A stretch of 64,000 nt of DNA, from the NCBI GenBank assembly GCA_963785415.1, contig CAWAVB010000001.1, forward strand, positions 992,001 to 1,056,000, written 5' to 3'. Source of the DNA: Bog-793 sp963785415 (lineage in GTDB: Bacteria; Actinomycetota; Acidimicrobiia; Acidimicrobiales; Bog-793). The translations under genes and the position numbers were made by a program. Within the stretch, counting starts at the first letter, position 1. Each line of letters opens with the position of its first letter. The notes under the pieces are model-generated. The model was not told the origin of the DNA. It ran no database searches and saw only the letters and a list, made by a program, of their open reading frames with translations. This document shows positions 31,874 to 42,368 of this stretch, in pieces.

Positions 31874-34618
31874 GTGATTTTCGACGGTTTCTCGCACCAG
31901 GTGCCCGATGTCGATCCGGTCGAGACCGACGAATGGCTCGATTCGTTCGACGCGGTCGTCGGCGACCGCGGCAAGGCCCGGGCCCGTTTCCTCCTCATGA
32001 AGTTGCTCAGCCGGGCGATCGCCCTCCAGGTGAACTTCCCGGCGACGGTCTCGACGCCGTACGTCAACACGATCCCGGCCGACGAGGAGCCGCCGTTCCC
32101 CGGCGACGAGTACCTCGAGCGCCGGATCCGCGCCTACGTCCGGTGGAACGCGGCGGTCATGGTGTCGCGAGCGAACGCCCGGAACTCCGGCATCGGCGGT
32201 CACCTCTCCACCTACGCCGCGGCGAGCACGCTCTACGAGGTCGGCTTCAACCACTTCTTCCACGGCAAGGACGACGGACCCGGTGACCAGGTCTTCTTCC
32301 AGGGCCACGCCTCGCCGGGGATGTACGCGCGGGCCTTCGTCGAGGGTCGCCTCGGCGTCGACGACCTCGAGAACTTCCGGTTCGAGGTGGGCGGCCACGG
32401 CCTGTCGAGTTACCCGCACCCGCGTCTCATGCCCGACTTCTGGGAGTTCCCGACCGTCTCGATGGGCCTCGGGCCGATCGCCGCGGTCTACCAGGCGCGC
32501 TTCAACCGCTACCTCCAGAACCGGGGCATCCTCGACACCTCCGGCTCGCGGGTCTGGTGCTTCGCCGGCGACGGGGAGTTCGACGAGCCGGAGTCCCGCG
32601 CCGGGTTGAGCCTCGCGACGCGCGAGCGCCTCGACAACCTGATCTTCGTCGTGAACTGCAACCTCCAGCGGCTCGACGGCCCCGTTCGCGGCAACGGCAA
32701 GATCATCCAGGAGCTCGAGGCCGAATTCCGCGGCAACGGATGGAACGTGATCAAGGTGATCTGGGGCTCCCGTTGGGACGCGCTCCTCGCCCGCGATACC
32801 GACGGCGTGCTCGTCGAGAAGATGAACTCGACGCTCGACGGCGACTTCCAGCGCATGACGATCGAGTCCGGCGCCTACATCCGCGAGCACTTCTTCGGGC
32901 CGGATCCGCGCCTGCGCGCCCTCGTCGCCGACATGAGCGACGAGGAGCTGCAGGCGCTGCCCCGCGGGGGCCACGACTTCCGCAAGATCTACGCCGCCTA
33001 TCAGGCCGCCGTCGAGAACTCTGGCGCGCCGACGGCGATCCTCGCCAAGACCGTGAAGGGCTGGAAGCTCGGTCCCGAGATCGAGGCGCGCAACGCCACC
33101 CACCAGATCAAGAAGATGACCCACGACCAGCTCCGCGCGCTGCGCGAGCGGCTGAAGCTGCAGAACCAGGTCCCCGACTCCGTCCTCGACAGCGACGAGC
33201 CGTCGTACATCCGTCCCGAGGTGGGGTCGCCCGAGTACGAGTACCTCACGGCGAGGTTGCGCGAGCAGGGCGGATCGCTGCCGCACCGGGTCGTGCGGGG
33301 CAAGGGGCTCGAGGGCCTCCCGGCCCCCGACGAGGCGGCGTTCGCCGAGTTCCGCGTCGGATCACGGGACCAGGCGGTCTCGACGACGATGGTCTTCGCG
33401 CGCCTGCTCCGCAACCTGATGCGGGACGAGAACGTCGGCAGGTTTGTCGTGCCGATCATCCCGGACGAGGGCCGGACCTTCGGCCTCGACGCGCTGTTCT
33501 CCGAGATGAAGATCTACTCGCCGAAAGGCCAGCTCTACACCCCGGTCGACGCCGGGCTGCCGATGCACTACGCGGAAGCGGTCGACGGCCAGATCCTGGA
33601 GGAGGGGATCACCGAGGCCGGCGGGATGGCGAGCTTCATGGCCGCCGGGACCTCGTACGCGACGTGGTCGCTGCCGATGCTGCCGTTCTACATGTACTAC
33701 TCGATGTTCGGCTTCCAGCGGGTGGGCGACGAGGTCTGGCAGCTCGCCGACGAACGCGCCCGGGGCTTCCTCATCGGATGCACCGCCGGCCGGACGACGT
33801 TGAACGGGGAGGGCCTCCAGCACGAGGACGGACAGTCCCACGTACTGGCCTCAACGCTGCCGAACGTGCGCGCCTACGACCCCTCGTTCGCCTACGAGGT
33901 CGCCGCGATCGTGAAGGACGGCATCAACGCGATGTACGGCCCGAACGCGGAGGACGTCTTTTACTACCTCACCGTCTACAACGAGAACTACCCGATGCCC
34001 GCGCTCCCCGAGGGCGAGGAGGGACAACGGGTCATCGACGGCACGCTGCGCGGCCTGTACCGCTACGCCGAGCCGGCCGCGGTGCAGAGCCGGCCGGATC
34101 CGGGCGGCGCGGAGAACGCGCCACGACGGGCGACGATCCTGTTCTCGGGAACGTCCTGGCAGGCGGCGGAGCGCGCCCGCGAACTGCTCGCCACGGACTG
34201 GAACGTCTCGGCCGAGACCTGGTCGGCGACAAGCTACAAGAACCTGCGCGAAGACGCCCTCGAGGTCGAGCGCTGGAACCGGCTCCACCCGGCCGAGACG
34301 CCCCGCACCCCGTACGTCACGAGGACACTCGCCACGGCGTCAGGGCCGATCGTCGCCGTTACCGACTACATGAAGGCGGTCCCCGACCAGATTTCCCGCT
34401 TCGTCAACGTGCCGTTCACCCCGCTCGGAACGGACGGCTTCGGACGGTCCGACACCCGCGAGACGCTGCGCCGTCACTTCGAGGTTGACGCCGAGCACAT
34501 CGTCGTCGCGGTGTTGTCCCTGCTCGCCTCCAACGGCGCCGCCAAACAGGATGAGGTCTCCCTGGCGATCTCCGCCTACGGCATCAACCCCGAAGCACCG
34601 GACCCCCGGGTCGCCTAA
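31874..34618 (+). CDS. aceE: Pyruvate dehydrogenase E1, homodimeric type
   Basis: About 914 residues, the AceE type used by Actinobacteria and Proteobacteria. The TPP motif is FAGDGEFDEPESRAGLSL with the following NCNLQRLDGPVRGN; other conserved stretches are GHLSTYAAASTLYEVGFNHF, FQGHASPGMYARAF, GTTLNGEGLQHEDGQSH-like region at about residue 640, and YYLTVYNENYPMP. GTG 31874 is chosen because GGAAG precedes it by about 8 bases and the protein then starts close to the conserved region; the longer frame upstream overlaps rnhA. It decarboxylates pyruvate and acetylates the lipoyl group of E2. E2 and E3 are encoded 3-6 kb away on the other strand. Confidence 0.94.
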   Translation: MIFDGFSHQVPDVDPVETDEWLDSFDAVVGDRGKARARFLLMKLLSRAIALQVNFPATVSTPYVNTIPADEEPPFPGDEYLERRIRAYVRWNAAVMVSRANARNSGIGGHLSTYAAASTLYEVGFNHFFHGKDDGPGDQVFFQGHASPGMYARAFVEGRLGVDDLENFRFEVGGHGLSSYPHPRLMPDFWEFPTVSMGLGPIAAVYQARFNRYLQNRGILDTSGSRVWCFAGDGEFDEPESRAGLSLATRERLDNLIFVVNCNLQRLDGPVRGNGKIIQELEAEFRGNGWNVIKVIWGSRWDALLARDTDGVLVEKMNSTLDGDFQRMTIESGAYIREHFFGPDPRLRALVADMSDEELQALPRGGHDFRKIYAAYQAAVENSGAPTAILAKTVKGWKLGPEIEARNATHQIKKMTHDQLRALRERLKLQNQVPDSVLDSDEPSYIRPEVGSPEYEYLTARLREQGGSLPHRVVRGKGLEGLPAPDEAAFAEFRVGSRDQAVSTTMVFARLLRNLMRDENVGRFVVPIIPDEGRTFGLDALFSEMKIYSPKGQLYTPVDAGLPMHYAEAVDGQILEEGITEAGGMASFMAAGTSYATWSLPMLPFYMYYSMFGFQRVGDEVWQLADERARGFLIGCTAGRTTLNGEGLQHEDGQSHVLASTLPNVRAYDPSFAYEVAAIVKDGINAMYGPNAEDVFYYLTVYNENYPMPALPEGEEGQRVIDGTLRGLYRYAEPAAVQSRPDPGGAENAPRRATILFSGTSWQAAERARELLATDWNVSAETWSATSYKNLREDALEVERWNRLHPAETPRTPYVTRTLATASGPIVAVTDYMKAVPDQISRFVNVPFTPLGTDGFGRSDTRETLRRHFEVDAEHIVVAVLSLLASNGAAKQDEVSLAISAYGINPEAPDPRVA

Positions 34619-34996
34619 GACACGGCGCGCGTTGCGCCGGCCCAGTTCTCGGAATAGGAAGCCGAACGCGTTCGAGGGGCGCCTACGCGCCCCTCGAACG
34701 GATCCCGTCTCCGGGACCGGCATCTACTGGAAAGGCTCGGTGATCCGGATTGGCTCAGGTGGGACCGGTCCCTGAACGGATCGCCGAGGGTGTCTGGTTG
34801 AGATTCACCAGGTGGTCCAGAGGCCGCCTAGCGGACAGCCACCTCCAGGGTCCCAACACGTTGACCATCCATCAGTTGGACCACCTCCTTTCTCTGGTGC
34901 GGCCAGATTATCGACCGTCGCGTCAAACCGGTTGGATCGGGTCCCCGGCCATATGAACATCGTGTTAACCAGGCTTTATTGCACATTTCACGTCGA
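34619..34996. other. Intergenic between aceE and the beta-propeller gene
   Basis: About 378 bases between convergent genes. It contains a strong hairpin (34669-34700) and a spaced 10-bp inverted repeat AGGTGGTCCA/TGGACCACCT (34810-34819 and 34877-34886, 57 bases apart) that might be a small transposon relic. No gene is recognised. Confidence 0.5.
34669..34700 (+). terminator. Strong hairpin downstream of aceE
   Basis: A perfect 14-bp stem (CGTTCGAGGGGCGC) with loop CTAC, about 50 bases after the aceE stop. No T-run follows, as is common for high-GC actinobacterial terminators. Confidence 0.7.
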
Positions 34997-37147
34997 TCAG
35001 GCCGCGACGAGCCTGACCTTGTGGGTCGATTTCGCGCCCTTGGCGACGTTGAAATCCGCGGTCACGGCGATCCGGAAGTTGCGAACCGAGGTGACCTCGC
35101 CGATCGCGTGCGCCGTGACCGGCACGGGAAGCGACGCGACGGCGCTACCTCGTACCGCGAAGTGATCCGACGAGAGCAGAACGCTCTCGACCACTGCGCG
35201 TGTCGTCCCGTGTGACTTCAGCCGGACGGTCTTGCGCGCGACTAATTGGACGACACCGCTGCACGATCGAACGCTGCACCGAACCGAGAGCATTGCGAAG
35301 CCGGATCTCACCTTCGCGCTCGACTTCACGAGCACGACGCGGGCAAGAACGGGCCTGGCAGTCTTTGATGCCGCACTCTTCGCTTTCCCGGATCCCGAGC
35401 TGTTGGGACTCGACCCAACGGATCCCGATCCGCCGGATCCCGATCCCCCCGTACCGAATCCACCAGGCGCGGGCTGCGGGACCGCCCCAAGAGTCGTCGA
35501 CGGTTGGCTCGTCCCGACAGCGGTGACGGCATCGACCTCGAACGAGTACGACACGCCGTTTGTCAGGCTCCCGACAACACATGAGGTCGTGTCTGGCCCG
35601 AAGCCGAGGGTTTCCTGGGGATCGGAGGATCCGGCGGCGAAGACGAGTACGTCGTAACCGGTGACAGGGCTTCCGCCATCGGTCGCGGGCGCCGACCAGC
35701 CGAGCGCGACCGTCCCGTCACCGGACGTCGCAGACTCGAGCACAGGCGCTCCCGGCGACCGAAGCAACAGATCGACCTCTGAGTTACTCGAATCGGTGAT
35801 CGCGATCCCTCCAGAAGGAGAAACTGCGGCCGCGTCCGTTCTTCCCAATTCGGTTGCAAGTGCATCCGTACCGGAAGCGCTGGGCACCTGAACCCCACCA
35901 CCAGCAATTAGATACAAATTGCCCGTTGTCCAAGACGCACCAGAACCCATTAGGTAACCCGGATTCGAGGCGCTCTCTGCCAGGAGATCCACTTCGTTGT
36001 CTGAGCCGTCAGCCACAAGAACGTTCCCAGACGAGTCCACCGCGACGCCCGTCGGCGAATCCAGCTCGGAATCGCCGGCAGGCGTTCCGAACTCGCTTGG
36101 TTCGTTCGAGCCCCATCCGGCGAGCACGTACAGGTTGCCAGGCGTCCACTGGGATCCACTTCCCAGTGAATAAGAAGGGTCCGCCGCGGAACTGGCCAGA
36201 ATCTCAAGCGCGACGTCATCCGTGTCGGCTACGAGAACATCGCCGTAGGAATCGACCGTGACACCAGAAGGCTGGTCGAGACGCGTCGCTGTTCCGACCG
36301 TACCGTTCGCGGTCACGGATTCATCACCGCCGCCGGCAATGGCGTACAGGTATCCGCTACTCCAATTCAGCACAGTTCCTCCGGTGTAGCCAGGGCGTTC
36401 TGAACCGACTGCCAGGGTCTCCACAAGACCATTGCCGGTGTCTGCGATCAGCACGTTTCCGGCATTGTCGATACCAACGCCGCGGGGCAAATCAAGTCCA
36501 ACTTCAGTTGCTAACTCTCCCGCGCTCGTCGGCGCCGGGCTGACATCTGATTTGCCCAGACCTGCAATGACGTACAAAGACCCCCGAGCCCAGATTGAGC
36601 TTCCGCCAAGCACGTAGCCGGGATTCGTTGGGCTCACTGCGAGGACTTCGACTTCGTAGTCTCCAGTGTCAGCAATCAGAACATCTCCGGTGCTGTCTAT
36701 CGCTACTCCTTCCGGAGAGTCGATCGCTGTAAGTAGTCCCTGCGAACCCGTCGTGACGGGAGCTGGCGAACTCAATCCGTTTCCGGCAACGACATACATC
36801 GAACCCGGGGTCCAGTTCGCTCCTGACCCGATCACGTAGCCGGGGTTTGATGCGCTCTCGGCGAGCACTTCAATCTCGTTTCGATTCGTGTCGCAGATGA
36901 CAACGTTGCCGCTCGCGTCCACCGCGACGGCTTGGGGTTCCTCGAGTTTTGTTGCAAGCGCTGAGGAACCCTCCGATGTGGGCGTATCCGTCGCGCTCGC
37001 GCCTCCAGCGACGACCGAGAAATCGGGCGCGCTCGACGCCCCCGCATAAGGAGTCGACAGCCAGGCTCCGACCCCCGTGACGGCCAGCGCCGCCGTGACC
37101 ATCACACTGCACGCAGCTCTTCCTGCGACCGCCCGAGACCCGCCCAT
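34997..37147 (-). CDS. Secreted NHL-type beta-propeller protein with fibronectin III domain
   Basis: ATG 37147 (MGGSRAVAGRAACSVMV) gives 716 residues with an export signal. Residues about 40-440 hold six repeats of about 70-80 residues with the NHL-like core DxPxGVAVDSxGNVLVADTxxxxVEVLA, each followed by GxLYVIAGxG, forming a propeller. Next is a fibronectin type III domain (PGAPVLESATSGDGTVALGW, SPVTGYDVLVF, NGVSYSFEVDAVTAVG), a Gly/Ser linker, and a C-terminal beta domain with one cysteine pair (SVRCSVRSCSG). The upstream open frame lacks a start signal. GC is somewhat lower than in neighbours. Probably surface-exposed and binding; ligand unknown. Confidence 0.75.
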   Translation of the reverse strand: MGGSRAVAGRAACSVMVTAALAVTGVGAWLSTPYAGASSAPDFSVVAGGASATDTPTSEGSSALATKLEEPQAVAVDASGNVVICDTNRNEIEVLAESASNPGYVIGSGANWTPGSMYVVAGNGLSSPAPVTTGSQGLLTAIDSPEGVAIDSTGDVLIADTGDYEVEVLAVSPTNPGYVLGGSSIWARGSLYVIAGLGKSDVSPAPTSAGELATEVGLDLPRGVGIDNAGNVLIADTGNGLVETLAVGSERPGYTGGTVLNWSSGYLYAIAGGGDESVTANGTVGTATRLDQPSGVTVDSYGDVLVADTDDVALEILASSAADPSYSLGSGSQWTPGNLYVLAGWGSNEPSEFGTPAGDSELDSPTGVAVDSSGNVLVADGSDNEVDLLAESASNPGYLMGSGASWTTGNLYLIAGGGVQVPSASGTDALATELGRTDAAAVSPSGGIAITDSSNSEVDLLLRSPGAPVLESATSGDGTVALGWSAPATDGGSPVTGYDVLVFAAGSSDPQETLGFGPDTTSCVVGSLTNGVSYSFEVDAVTAVGTSQPSTTLGAVPQPAPGGFGTGGSGSGGSGSVGSSPNSSGSGKAKSAASKTARPVLARVVLVKSSAKVRSGFAMLSVRCSVRSCSGVVQLVARKTVRLKSHGTTRAVVESVLLSSDHFAVRGSAVASLPVPVTAHAIGEVTSVRNFRIAVTADFNVAKGAKSTHKVRLVAA

Positions 37148-37443
37148 CTCCCCTCGCGCCTCCTCCTTGGCCTGTCGGCCCGCGCCAAATCGCGGACCGC
37201 TAACTACGAACTGCTGAGAGTCACAGAAGTGACCGACTGCCAAGTCAGAACGCGGGTAGCCGTAAAATACTGGAACAAGCGCGTCTCGGTCGAATCCAAA
37301 GGTGGCGGCGGCGCGGTATGGATTCCGCCAATCTTCTGACAGGTGGGCTCCTGGGGCGTCCCGCCGGACGGCACACATCAAAGCCCCGCAACCCCCCTCC
37401 CCGGCTCTTGTCCGCGAGGCCGTGCCCGGCGGTAGCGTGATGC

Positions 37444-38052
37444 GTGTCGCTCCACTACGAGGACGGCCAGGTGGCGATCCATCGCCTCGTCGTCGGCCCG
37501 ATCGCCAACAACGTCTTCGTCGTCCGTTGCAAGGCGACCGGGGAGGCCCTCCTCGTCGACGCGGCGAACGAACACGATCTGCTGCTGGAGACGTGCCGGG
37601 CGCTCGGGGTCAGAAAGATCGTCGAGACGCACGGCCACTGGGACCACATCCAGGCGGTCCCGGCGCTGCGCGAGGCAGGCTACGAAGTCGCCGTCACCCC
37701 GCAGGATGCCGCAATGCTCCCCTCCTACGACCTGCTGCTCGACGACGACGCCGTGATCAGCGTGGGACAGTTGCGCATCCGCACGATCCACACGCCCGGA
37801 CACACGCCGGGCTCGATGTGTTTCCTCATCGAAGGCTCCCCGGTGCTGCTCTCCGGCGACACCCTGTTCCCCGGCGGTCCGGGCAACACGACCTTCCCGG
37901 GTGGCGATTTCGCGCAGATCATCACCTCGATCGACGGGCGGCTCTTCGGCCCCCTGCCCCCCGAGACGATCGTCATGCCGGGTCACGGCGCCGACACGAC
38001 GATCGGCGACGAACGACCCCAGCTCGACACGTGGATCCGGCGAGGTTGGTGA
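37444..38052 (+). CDS. MBL-fold (glyoxalase II-like) hydrolase
   Basis: A 202-residue metallo-beta-lactamase-fold protein. The metal motif is ETHGHWDHIQA (HxHxDH), followed by HTPGHTPGSMCF and LSGDTLFPGGPG, and a final MPGHGADTTIGDE histidine. The compact size matches YcbL/glyoxalase II-like hydrolases that cleave thioesters. GTG start. It lies just upstream of sufC on the same strand, in the place where sufB or sufD would be expected, but is unrelated to them. Confidence 0.88.
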   Translation: MSLHYEDGQVAIHRLVVGPIANNVFVVRCKATGEALLVDAANEHDLLLETCRALGVRKIVETHGHWDHIQAVPALREAGYEVAVTPQDAAMLPSYDLLLDDDAVISVGQLRIRTIHTPGHTPGSMCFLIEGSPVLLSGDTLFPGGPGNTTFPGGDFAQIITSIDGRLFGPLPPETIVMPGHGADTTIGDERPQLDTWIRRGW

Positions 38053-38110
38053 GCGAGGAATTTCCCCTATACGTGTAGTGCAAATCCCGGTGATCGAATA
38101 ACATGGGGGC

Positions 38111-38904
<794 letters not shown>

Positions 38905-38917
<13 letters not shown>

Positions 38918-40152
38918 CCTCGGTCCTCGACGTCGGGGCGCTGAAGAAGGACTTCCCGCTGCTCTCCCGCGGCAACGGCGACCGCCCGCTCGTCTACCTC
39001 GACTCCGCCGCCTCGGCGCAGCGCCCGCAGGCCGTGCTCGACGCGATGGACGTCTACTACACGACCACCCACGCCAACGTCCACCGCGGCGTCTACGCCA
39101 TCGCCGAGGAGGCGACCCGCCAGCTCGAGGCCGCCCGGGTGCGGCTCGGCCGGTTCATCGGCGCGCCGCACCCGCAGCGCGAGATCGTCTTCACGAAGAA
39201 CGCGACCGAGGCGATCAACCTCGTCGCCTTCGCCTGGGGACGCCAGAACCTCGGCGCCGGCGACGTCGTCGTGCTGAGCGAGATCGAGCACCACGCCAAC
39301 CTCGTCCCCTGGCTGATGCTCCAGTCCGAGCTCGGGTTCGAGATCCGCTACCTGCCGCTCGGCGGCGACTTCCACCTCGACCTGACGGGGATCGACCGGC
39401 TCGTCGACGGCGCGAAGCTCGTCGGGGTCACCGCGGTCTCGAACGTGCTCGGCACGGTCGTCGACCTCGACCCGGTCGTCACCGCGGCCCACGCCGCCGG
39501 CGCGCTCGTGCTCGTCGACGGGGCGCAGTTCGCCCCGCACCGCCGCGTCGACGTCGCGGACATGGGGATCGACTTCTTCGCTCTGACCGGCCACAAGATG
39601 CTCGGGCCGACCGGGATCGGCGCGCTCTGGGGCCGGACCGAGCTGCTCGATGCGATGCCGCCGTTCCTCGGCGGTGGCGAGATGATCCGCGACGTGCGCC
39701 TCGACGGCTTCACGCCGAACGAGCTGCCCTGGAAGTTCGAGGCGGGGACGCCGCCGATCGCCGAGGCGATCGGGCTCGGCGCCGCCGTCGGCTACCTCGA
39801 GACCGTCGGGATTGACGCCGTCGCCGCCCACGAGACCGCCCTCGTCGACTACGCGCTCGAGCGACTCACCGCCGCCTACGACGAGATCCGGATCTTCGGC
39901 CCGGCACCGGACCCCGTCCGGCGCTCGGGCGTGATCTCCTTCGCCTTCGGCGAGGTCCACCCGCACGACGTCGCCCAGGTGCTCGACCAGTACGGGATCT
40001 GCGTGCGCGCCGGCCACCACTGCGCGAAGCCCCTCATGCGGGTCCTCGGCGTCCCGGCGACGACGCGGGCGTCGCTCTACCTCTACAACGACGAAGCCGA
40101 CATCGACGCCCTCGTCGACGGGCTGGCAACGGTGCGGAAGCTGTTCTCCTGA
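38905..40152 (+). CDS. sufS: Cysteine desulfurase SufS
   Basis: A 415-residue PLP-dependent group II cysteine desulfurase that supplies persulfide sulfur. PLP lysine is in ALTGHKMLGPTGIGALWG, PLP-site histidine in EIEHHANLVPW, and the catalytic cysteine in VRAGHHCAKPLM. GTG 38905 lies inside the end of sufC, a 13-base overlap, indicating tight coupling. Downstream is sufU, its usual partner in Gram-positives. Confidence 0.96.
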
Positions 40153-40193
40153 CACCCCGTGGAGGGGCGCAAGAACCGGGACGGGAAAGGTAG

Positions 40194-40703
40194 GTGCAGG
40201 CGGCGGAGATGAACGAACTCGAAGACCTCTATCGCGAGATCATCCTCGACCACTACCGTTCCCCGCGCAACCGCGGCGAGCTACCCGTCCCCCCGGCGCA
40301 TCGCGTCGAGGGATTCAACCCGCTCTGCGGCGACGAGATCGTGATCTTCCTCGACGTGCGCGACGGCGCGGTCCACGATCTGCGGATCACGGGGCGGGGC
40401 TGCTCGATCAGCCAATCGTCCGCCTCGATGATGTCGGCGGCGGTGAAGGGCCGTCCCATCGGCGAGGTGCGCGACCTCGTGCGCTCGTTCAAGTCGATGA
40501 TGGCGATCGAAGAGTCGCCCGGCGACGACGGCGAGGCGCCGGAGGGCTCCGAGCCGGTCCTGGTCGATCCGGGCACCCTCGGCGAGCTCGGCGCCCTCCA
40601 GGGCGTCGTGAAGTTCCCGGTCCGCATCAAGTGCGCGACGCTCGCCTGGAACGCGCTCATCCAGGGTCTCGACGAGATCGAGGAGGGCGTCGACGACGCC
40701 TGA
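40194..40703 (+). CDS. sufU: SufU sulfur-transfer / scaffold protein
   Basis: A protein of about 165 residues that accepts persulfide from SufS at a zinc site. Conserved cysteines are in NPLCGDE, ITGRGCSISQSSASMM and IKCATLAWNAL, and the SufU-specific insertion between the second and third cysteines is present, here enriched in acidic residues (about residues 100-120). GTG 40194 follows GAAAGG; ATG 40209 (MNELEDLYREIILDHYR) is the alternative start but has no spaced ribosome site. The gene ends 3 bases before a convergent GNAT gene. Confidence 0.94.
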   Translation: MQAAEMNELEDLYREIILDHYRSPRNRGELPVPPAHRVEGFNPLCGDEIVIFLDVRDGAVHDLRITGRGCSISQSSASMMSAAVKGRPIGEVRDLVRSFKSMMAIEESPGDDGEAPEGSEPVLVDPGTLGELGALQGVVKFPVRIKCATLAWNALIQGLDEIEEGVDDA

Positions 40704-40706
40704 GGC

Positions 40707-41402
40707 TCAGCCGAGCGGCTCGCGGTCCGGCCCGAGGCCGAAGAGCGCGAGCGCGCCCTCGAGCCCGGATATCTCGATGTCGTCGCGGGCACGTGCGGTC
40801 CAGGTCTCGCGTCCGAGCCGGAAGCAGAGCGTGCGGTCACGTTCGGCGCCGCGCATCGTGAGCTCCTCGCCGTTTCGCGCATAGCCGTTCTTCTCCGAGA
40901 CCCGGATCGACGCCGCGTTCCAGTCGTATGCGGACGAGTGCGCCTCGAGCGCACCGAGGCCGCGGAACGCCAGCTCGAGGACGGCGGCCCGCATCTCGGC
41001 GCCGACGCCGAGGCCCTGGGCGCGTCCCACGAGCCAGGAACCCGTCGAGACCGAGCGGAGGGCCGGGAAGTGCTTGGCCATGAGGTCCTGGACCCCGACC
41101 GGTTCGCCGTCGACGACGACCGCGAGCGTGAGCGCCCAGTCGTCGACCGACCAGTTCGCGCGGCTCGCCCACCACCACTTCAATGACTCCTGCTCCCGCC
41201 GGGGCGAGGACACCTCCGTCCAGGCGACGCGGAACGGCTGGCGACCCGGCTCGTGGATGCCCTCGGACGGAATCGCCGCGAGCACGGCGAGGTCCTCGTC
41301 GCTCGGATAGCGCAGGGTGAGACGCGGGGTCGCGACGACGAGGTCGAAAAGCGGCCAGTACTCCGCCAAGACGTGCCGGTTGGCCATGCCCGATGATCCC
41401 AT
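40707..41402 (-). CDS. GNAT acetyltransferase (RimJ/RimL-like)
   Basis: A 231-residue N-acetyltransferase. It has the RimL-type layout: TPRLTLRYPSDEDLAVLAAI at the start, GEPVGVQDLMAKHF strand, acetyl-CoA loop WLVGRAQGLGVGAEMRAAVLEL, and AHSSAYDWNAASIRVSEKNGY. Substrate is unknown. ATG 41402 or 41387 are both possible; neither has a clear ribosome site. Convergent with sufU and followed upstream by thrB on the same strand. Confidence 0.85.
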   Translation of the reverse strand: MGSSGMANRHVLAEYWPLFDLVVATPRLTLRYPSDEDLAVLAAIPSEGIHEPGRQPFRVAWTEVSSPRREQESLKWWWASRANWSVDDWALTLAVVVDGEPVGVQDLMAKHFPALRSVSTGSWLVGRAQGLGVGAEMRAAVLELAFRGLGALEAHSSAYDWNAASIRVSEKNGYARNGEELTMRGAERDRTLCFRLGRETWTARARDDIEISGLEGALALFGLGPDREPLG

Positions 41403-41426
41403 GGCAGCGTGCTGCGGGGAAACGAA

Positions 41427-42299
41427 CTACCCGCGCACGACGTGCAGACCGGCGAGGTCCGGTTCGAGGACGACGGCGCGCCCGGCGACGCCGAGCTCGG
41501 CCAGTGCCGCCTCTCCGGCGTCCCTCGCCCCGTCCGCCCCCGCCCGCGAGGTACAGATCCCCAACAGGCTCGAGCCGGCGCCAGACCAGCAGGCAACCGT
41601 CGCCCCGGACGCGATCAGGCGGGCGAGCAGCTCGGGCGCCTCGGGGAACAGCGCGGCGCGGGCGGACTGGTGGAGACGGTCCTCGCCGGCCGCGGCGACG
41701 AGTTGAGACGCGTCGGCGAGCCCGCCGACGAGCAAAGCCAGGCGGCCGAGATTCGCCACGGCGGCACCGAACGGGACCGCGTCCGGCAGCACGGCGCGCG
41801 CCTCCTCGGTCGCAAGCACCCGATCGGGGACCAAGACGACGAATCCGAGTCTCGGATCGAGCCGCAGCCGGCACGTGACCACCCGCCCCTCGACGAAGGT
41901 GGCGGCGACGAGCCCGCCGAGGACCGACGCGGCGGCGTTCTCGGCGTGGCCGTCGAAGGTCGCCGCGACGGTGAGCGGATCGTCGGAACCGGCGGCGGCC
42001 GCGGCCGCGGCGGCGAGCGCCGCCGAGGAGCCGAGACCCCGGCCGACGGGGATCGACGAGCGCACGCGGATCTCGAGGCGATCATGGCCGGCGACCGACA
42101 CCGCGACCCGGGCCGCCAGGTGCGAGGCGTCCTGGGGGAGGTCGGCGCCCTCACCCTCGGCGCGCAGGGCGAGCCGGGCTGCCGGCCGGATCTCGACTTC
42201 GACCGAGAGGTCGAGCGCGAGGGCGAGGGCGTCGAAGCCCGGGCCGAGGTTCGCTGACGACGCGGGGGCCCTGGCGAGCACGGTCACCTCAGTCGGCAC
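41427..42299 (-). CDS. thrB: Homoserine kinase (GHMP family)
   Basis: A 290-residue GHMP kinase. The N-terminal ARAPASSANLGPGFDALALAL is the homoserine kinase hallmark, the ATP loop is SSIPVGRGLGSSAALA, and the C-terminal GHMP motif is SGATVACWSGAGSSLLG. It phosphorylates homoserine in threonine synthesis. No thrA or thrC is in the window, so it is detached from the usual hom-thrC-thrB order. The Ala-rich stretch after the ATP loop is a local oddity. Confidence 0.88.
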   Translation of the reverse strand: MPTEVTVLARAPASSANLGPGFDALALALDLSVEVEIRPAARLALRAEGEGADLPQDASHLAARVAVSVAGHDRLEIRVRSSIPVGRGLGSSAALAAAAAAAAGSDDPLTVAATFDGHAENAAASVLGGLVAATFVEGRVVTCRLRLDPRLGFVVLVPDRVLATEEARAVLPDAVPFGAAVANLGRLALLVGGLADASQLVAAAGEDRLHQSARAALFPEAPELLARLIASGATVACWSGAGSSLLGICTSRAGADGARDAGEAALAELGVAGRAVVLEPDLAGLHVVRG

Positions 42300-42368
42300 G
42301 CCGGGCGACGGCCCCGCTGGGCGGGGACGCGGGACGACGACGTCCCGGGCCGCAGCGGCGCGATCGAT

